A stretch of 64,000 nt of DNA from Acidobacteriota bacterium. Lineage in GTDB: Bacteria > Acidobacteriota > Terriglobia > Terriglobales > SCQP01. This document shows, in pieces, positions 61,261-64,000 of the stretch. Below the pieces are notes generated by a model. That model saw only the letters and a program-made list of their open reading frames with translations. It had not been told where the DNA came from and ran no database searches. Position 1 is the first letter of the stretch; every line of letters begins with the position of its first letter. The stretch is taken from positions 1-64,000 of the forward strand of contig JAKASR010000016.1 in assembly GCA_021818955.1 (NCBI GenBank), read 5' to 3'. Position numbers and translations under genes: made by a program.

Positions 61261-62384
61261 AATTTCAGCTCCGAATGCGCCTTCGATTCGAGTTTCAGCA
61301 TAACCTGCAAATCGTCCGGATGCATTGCTCTCACCAGCGCATCCTCGCGATGGATTTGGCCGGAGAAGACGAGTTTCGCCAGCGATTCTTCCAGCGTGAA
61401 GGAGCCGTTGCGCCGGGTGATGGTGATTTCCTGATGCAGGTGCTGCAGCGCGTTGTGGCGAATATGCTGCCGGGCGCCATAACTGACCAGCAGCAGTTCG
61501 GCGGCCGGGACCCGCCCGCCGGCCGCGCCCGGCAGCAACATCTGCGTGAACACGGCGGCTATCGCCATGGCCAATTCCTGGCGAATCGTGTTTTGCCGTT
61601 CGGGCGGAAACGAATCGGAGATACGGGCGACGGTGGAAGCCGCGTCGGTGGTGTGGAGGGTGGAGAGCACCAGATGCCCGGTTTCAGCGGCGGAGACCGC
61701 GATCCGCATCGTTTCCAGGTCGCGCATTTCGCCGACCACGAGCACGTCGGGGGCCTGCCGCAGGGCGGCGCGCAGCGCGGTGGGAAAATCGGGCGCGTCC
61801 TCGCCGATTTCGATCTGCTCGATGATGCTGCGCTGATGCCGGTGCTCGTATTCGATCGGATCTTCGACCGTGACGATATGGCGGGCATCGCGCCGATTGA
61901 TGGCGTCAATCAAAGCCGCCAGCGTGGTGGTCTTGCCCGAGCCGGCCGGCCCGCCGATAAGCACCAGGCCGTGAGCCAGGCGCGAGAGCTTTTCCACCGG
62001 CGCGGGCAGATGCAATTCTTCGAGTGACGGCACCCGGCTGGGCAGGGCCCGAACCGCGGCGGCCGCCTGCCCGCGCTCGCGATGGAGATTGACGCGGAAG
62101 CGGCCCACGCCGCCGAGGCGATAGGAGGCGTCGGTGATCCGGCCGGCGCGATACCGCTCGAGCGCATGGGGAGAAAGCGCCGGCAACACCGCGGCTTCGA
62201 TTTCAGGTCCGGCCAAAACCTGCGAGTCGAGATTCCGGACCTGGCCGTGGAGCATCATCGAGGGCGGCGCGCCCGGAACCAGCAGCAAATCGCTGGCGCC
62301 CTGCCGGGCGATCTCAGAAAGCCAACGGTCCAGGATCGCGGCGGGCGAGGGCGGCTGCGACGGGGAGTCGAGATCTTCTTTCAA
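61257..62384 (-). CDS. PilT-type secretion/retraction ATPase
   Basis: Hexameric ATPase of 375 residues of the type IV pilus PilT family. The N-terminal PAS-like domain (about 10-125) leads to the RecA core. Walker A is GGPAGSGKTTTLA (about 144-156), the Asp box is VTVEDPIEY, Walker B is VLVVGEMRDLETM and the His box is HLVLSTLHTTDA. The start TTG 62384 has GGAGG 6 bases upstream; a longer frame from 62453 has no such site. No other pilus genes are nearby, and it is fused into a transcript with lutABC, which is unusual. It may be a retraction ATPase or an unlinked regulator of motility. Confidence 0.88.
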   Translation of the reverse strand: MKEDLDSPSQPPSPAAILDRWLSEIARQGASDLLLVPGAPPSMMLHGQVRNLDSQVLAGPEIEAAVLPALSPHALERYRAGRITDASYRLGGVGRFRVNLHRERGQAAAAVRALPSRVPSLEELHLPAPVEKLSRLAHGLVLIGGPAGSGKTTTLAALIDAINRRDARHIVTVEDPIEYEHRHQRSIIEQIEIGEDAPDFPTALRAALRQAPDVLVVGEMRDLETMRIAVSAAETGHLVLSTLHTTDAASTVARISDSFPPERQNTIRQELAMAIAAVFTQMLLPGAAGGRVPAAELLLVSYGARQHIRHNALQHLHQEITITRRNGSFTLEESLAKLVFSGQIHREDALVRAMHPDDLQVMLKLESKAHSELKF

Positions 62385-62453
62385 TTTACGCCTCCGGACC
62401 GCATCCGCGTTTCGTTTCCAGGACAAAGGCGGCTGGCCGCGGGGAACGGGCAA

Positions 62454-63440
62454 TTAAAAATGATATTGCCCAATATTGGCCCGGGTGAAATCAAGCGGCG
62501 GCCCCATGACGATGGTATGCGTAGAGAGGTTGACCCGCAGCGGGCCGATGCCGCCCAGTTGCATGCCATTGGCGATCGGGCGTCCGAGCGCGACCTGGCG
62601 GGCGACCTGCATCACCAACGCGCCGAGCCGGCGGGGATCCCACAGGGTGATGTCGGGCGCGGCGCCATCGACGATGTAGCGGCGCATCAGGTTGGGGGTG
62701 GAAAGCCCGGCGACCACGACCTGGCCGCGCTTGCCCGCCTGCTCGACCGCGCGCGCGGCGGCGGGAGGAGCGGCGGAGCTGTTGCCGATGATGCCGCGCA
62801 GATGGGGCCAGGCTTGCAACAGTTGCTGCGCCTGGCTGAAGCAGAGCTGCTGATCGTCGTTGCCGGGCTCGACCGCGACGAGCCGCATACGGGGATACTT
62901 TTCCCGCTGCTCGACCTTCATCCAGTGCATCCAGATATTCAAATTGGCGGCGGTGAGCGCGCCGGTGATGATGGCGTACTGGCCCTGGCCGTGCATTTCC
63001 CGCGCCAGCACGTCCATGACATGGCGGCCGAGGGTTTCCGCATCCACCTGGCTGACGAACCATTGACGGGCTTGCGGGCGGGCGTCGGAATCCCAGGTGA
63101 GGACGTGGATACCCAACTCGCGGGCGCGCTCGAGCACCGGCGCGACCGCGTCGGGATCGTCGGCGGAAACGGCAATCACGGCAGGATGGCGGGCCAATAA
63201 ACCGGAAAGCACCTGCACCTGCTGGCCGGCGTCGGCGGCGGTGGGTCCGGTGTAGATCAGGCGCAGTTGCAGTTGCCGCGCCGCCTGGCGAGCGCCCTGG
63301 GCGGCGGCGTTGAAGTAGGGAATACCCATCAGCTTGGGCACCAGCGCGACTTGCAGCCCGCCGGCGGCGGGACGCTGACAGCCGGCCAGCAGGCCGGCCG
63401 CCAGTGCCAGCGGGGAAAGCCGTGTGCGGAGTCTCGGCAT
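62454..63440 (-). CDS. Sugar-binding lipoprotein of LsrB/RhaS type
   Basis: Periplasmic substrate-binding protein of 328 residues with a lipobox (LLAGC, Cys at about 21). Two type I binding lobes follow. Segments match autoinducer-2 binding LsrB and rhamnose-binding RhaS: ALVPKLMGIPYF, HVLTWDSDARP, VAGLSTPNLMRRYI and ANIGQYHF at the C-terminus. The ligand Lys and Asp of LsrB are conserved, but its Asp-Gln pair reads as ANLN here, nearer to RhaS. No ABC permease or ATPase is next to it, so it may serve a distant transporter or a sensor. ATG 63440 begins the lipoprotein signal. Confidence 0.85.
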   Translation of the reverse strand: MPRLRTRLSPLALAAGLLAGCQRPAAGGLQVALVPKLMGIPYFNAAAQGARQAARQLQLRLIYTGPTAADAGQQVQVLSGLLARHPAVIAVSADDPDAVAPVLERARELGIHVLTWDSDARPQARQWFVSQVDAETLGRHVMDVLAREMHGQGQYAIITGALTAANLNIWMHWMKVEQREKYPRMRLVAVEPGNDDQQLCFSQAQQLLQAWPHLRGIIGNSSAAPPAAARAVEQAGKRGQVVVAGLSTPNLMRRYIVDGAAPDITLWDPRRLGALVMQVARQVALGRPIANGMQLGGIGPLRVNLSTHTIVMGPPLDFTRANIGQYHF

Positions 63441-63522
63441 GTTCAACAGTGTAAATGGTTTCCGAAAACGTACTCTATTTTTCGTGCATTTGAATTGACC
63501 CGAGCTGGTCTGGTACAAAACC

Positions 63523-63607
63523 GCGGCACGGCCGCTTTTTACTTTTAGGCGAATTTCTTCGAAATTGCCGATGACGAAAACTGCTGCCCGACTCGGCCGT
63601 TAACGCT
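63523..63607. repeat. Composite repeat, copy E (internally deleted)
   Basis: The left end (CGGCACGGCCGCTTTTTACT, 63524 on) is joined directly to the right module with its AATTTC-TTC-GAAATT palindrome and the end CGGCCGTTAACGCT at 63607. About 165 bp of the interior are missing compared with 10843-11094. Both ends are retained, as in a deletion derivative of a mobile element. Confidence 0.85.
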
Positions 63608-63663
63608 GAAAGCTGGCGCCGCTATTGTGAAATTTCCCGACCCGGCCGAATGCCGAAAATGAA

Positions 63664-63713
63664 GCGGCCCGGCCGGTTCTTCCAATAACGCCGGAGCGAA
63701 CAGGACGGGCCGC
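63664..63713 (-). terminator. Possible terminator after the glutamine-synthetase-like gene
   Basis: GCGGCCCG (63664-63671) can pair with CGGGCCGC (63706-63713) around a 34-base loop, 50 bases downstream of the stop at 63763. On the minus strand TTCATTTT follows. It is a plausible but weak terminator. Confidence 0.35.
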
Positions 63714-63762
63714 AGTTTGAATTTTAAATTTCCGCTGTCGGCTTGCCGCTTTTCTGAACCTC

Positions 63763-64000
63763 CTAAAACTTGTTCCAGAGGTATTGGTTATAGACCTCGT
63801 GGTGATACTGCACCTCGGGGGCTTTGACGAAGGTGCCAAGCAGGCGCGGGCAGCGGTCGGCGGAGGCCTGTTTCAGGTCGGCGTAGCGGCCTTTCACGTC
63901 CTCGCCGAACAACTGCGTGGTCCAGGCACTTTTGCGGAAATCCTCGAGCGCGACATAGATGTTGTCGGGCAAGTAGCGCTCCGCCTGGCGGAGGTTGGCG
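63763..64000 (-). CDS. C-terminal part of a glutamine-synthetase-like protein (gene runs off the window)
   Basis: Only the last 78 or so codons are visible; the gene continues beyond 64000. The stretch RYLPDNIYVALEDFRKSAW, then LFGEDVKGRYADLKQ and a tail EVQYHHEVYNQYLWNKF follow the C-terminal pattern of glutamine synthetases (LP...AL..F..S....LGE..V..Y..LK...E...Y...V..W...F). The family is inferred from this pattern alone, so confidence is moderate. If right, the genome has a second glutamine-synthetase-type enzyme about 16 kb from glnA. No internal stop or frameshift is seen. Confidence 0.5.
   Translation of the reverse strand, partial: ANLRQAERYLPDNIYVALEDFRKSAWTTQLFGEDVKGRYADLKQASADRCPRLLGTFVKAPEVQYHHEVYNQYLWNKF

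Noticed and set aside
1-64000. tRNA or rRNA genes
   Set aside because: The intergenic regions were read for T-loop and CCA-type ends and none was found. A tRNA search program would be needed to exclude them fully.

Overview
The window reads as chromosomal DNA of a GC-rich, aerobic heterotroph of the phylum Acidobacteriota. The best taxonomic pointer is the protein at 13882-15594, which fits the VWFA-related domain family named after Acidobacteria. The Oar-like TonB receptor with a carboxypeptidase-regulatory domain, alternative complex III joined to a cytochrome c oxidase, and many secreted hydrolases agree with this. No tRNA, rRNA, CRISPR array or autonomous transposase was seen.

Layout. 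1-1099 is gene-poor: palindromic repeats, a heptanucleotide array and a probable structured RNA gene on the minus strand. 1100-3525 carries class II fructose-1,6-bisphosphatase and glutaryl-CoA dehydrogenase. 3689-8117 has a small Cys-rich secreted protein, a TonB-dependent receptor and an alpha-L-fucosidase. 8265-15594 is more accessory: a solitary Cas4-like Fe-S nuclease, a secreted phosphoesterase with a repeat element inserted in frame, an aconitase-family enzyme with permuted domains, long heptamer arrays and the VWFA-related protein. 15922-22595 is a five-gene drug-efflux operon (TetR, TolC-like, HlyD/EmrA-like, two DHA2 pumps) with a visible operator. 22705-26013 holds leuB, a cupin, leuA and hpt. 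26147-28794 is mostly hypothetical, with one DedA-family protein.

29144-42107 is the core of the window: actABCDEF (alternative complex III), a diheme cytochrome c, coxB, ctaD, ctaG, a small membrane protein and ctaE. Many of these genes overlap by 1-28 bases, so the whole quinol-to-oxygen branch looks co-translated. 42271-47908 carries ilvC-ilvB-ilvN with a methyltransferase, and glutamine synthetase. 48192-57857 runs on the plus strand: a DUF2911 protein, icd, mdh, DinB-like protein, tpx, a cyclophilin lipoprotein, an M28 peptidase, a double M42 peptidase and an SGNH hydrolase. 57901-64000 runs on the minus strand: lutABC coupled to a PilT-type ATPase, an LsrB/RhaS-type sugar-binding lipoprotein, and the 3' end of a glutamine-synthetase-like gene.

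The branched-chain amino acid genes sit in two loci, leuA-cupin-leuB and ilvCBN. Their promoters share an 18/20 motif with core ACCGnCCGGnCGGT, a candidate common operator. The main unexplained structure is a MITE-like composite repeat of about 250 bp, full or partial in six places. One full copy is read through as about 84 codons inside the secreted phosphoesterase. A second family consists of CRCARRG heptamers that carry a hairpin cassette. Gene starts were chosen from ribosome binding sites, overlaps and signal peptides, so several are GTG or TTG.
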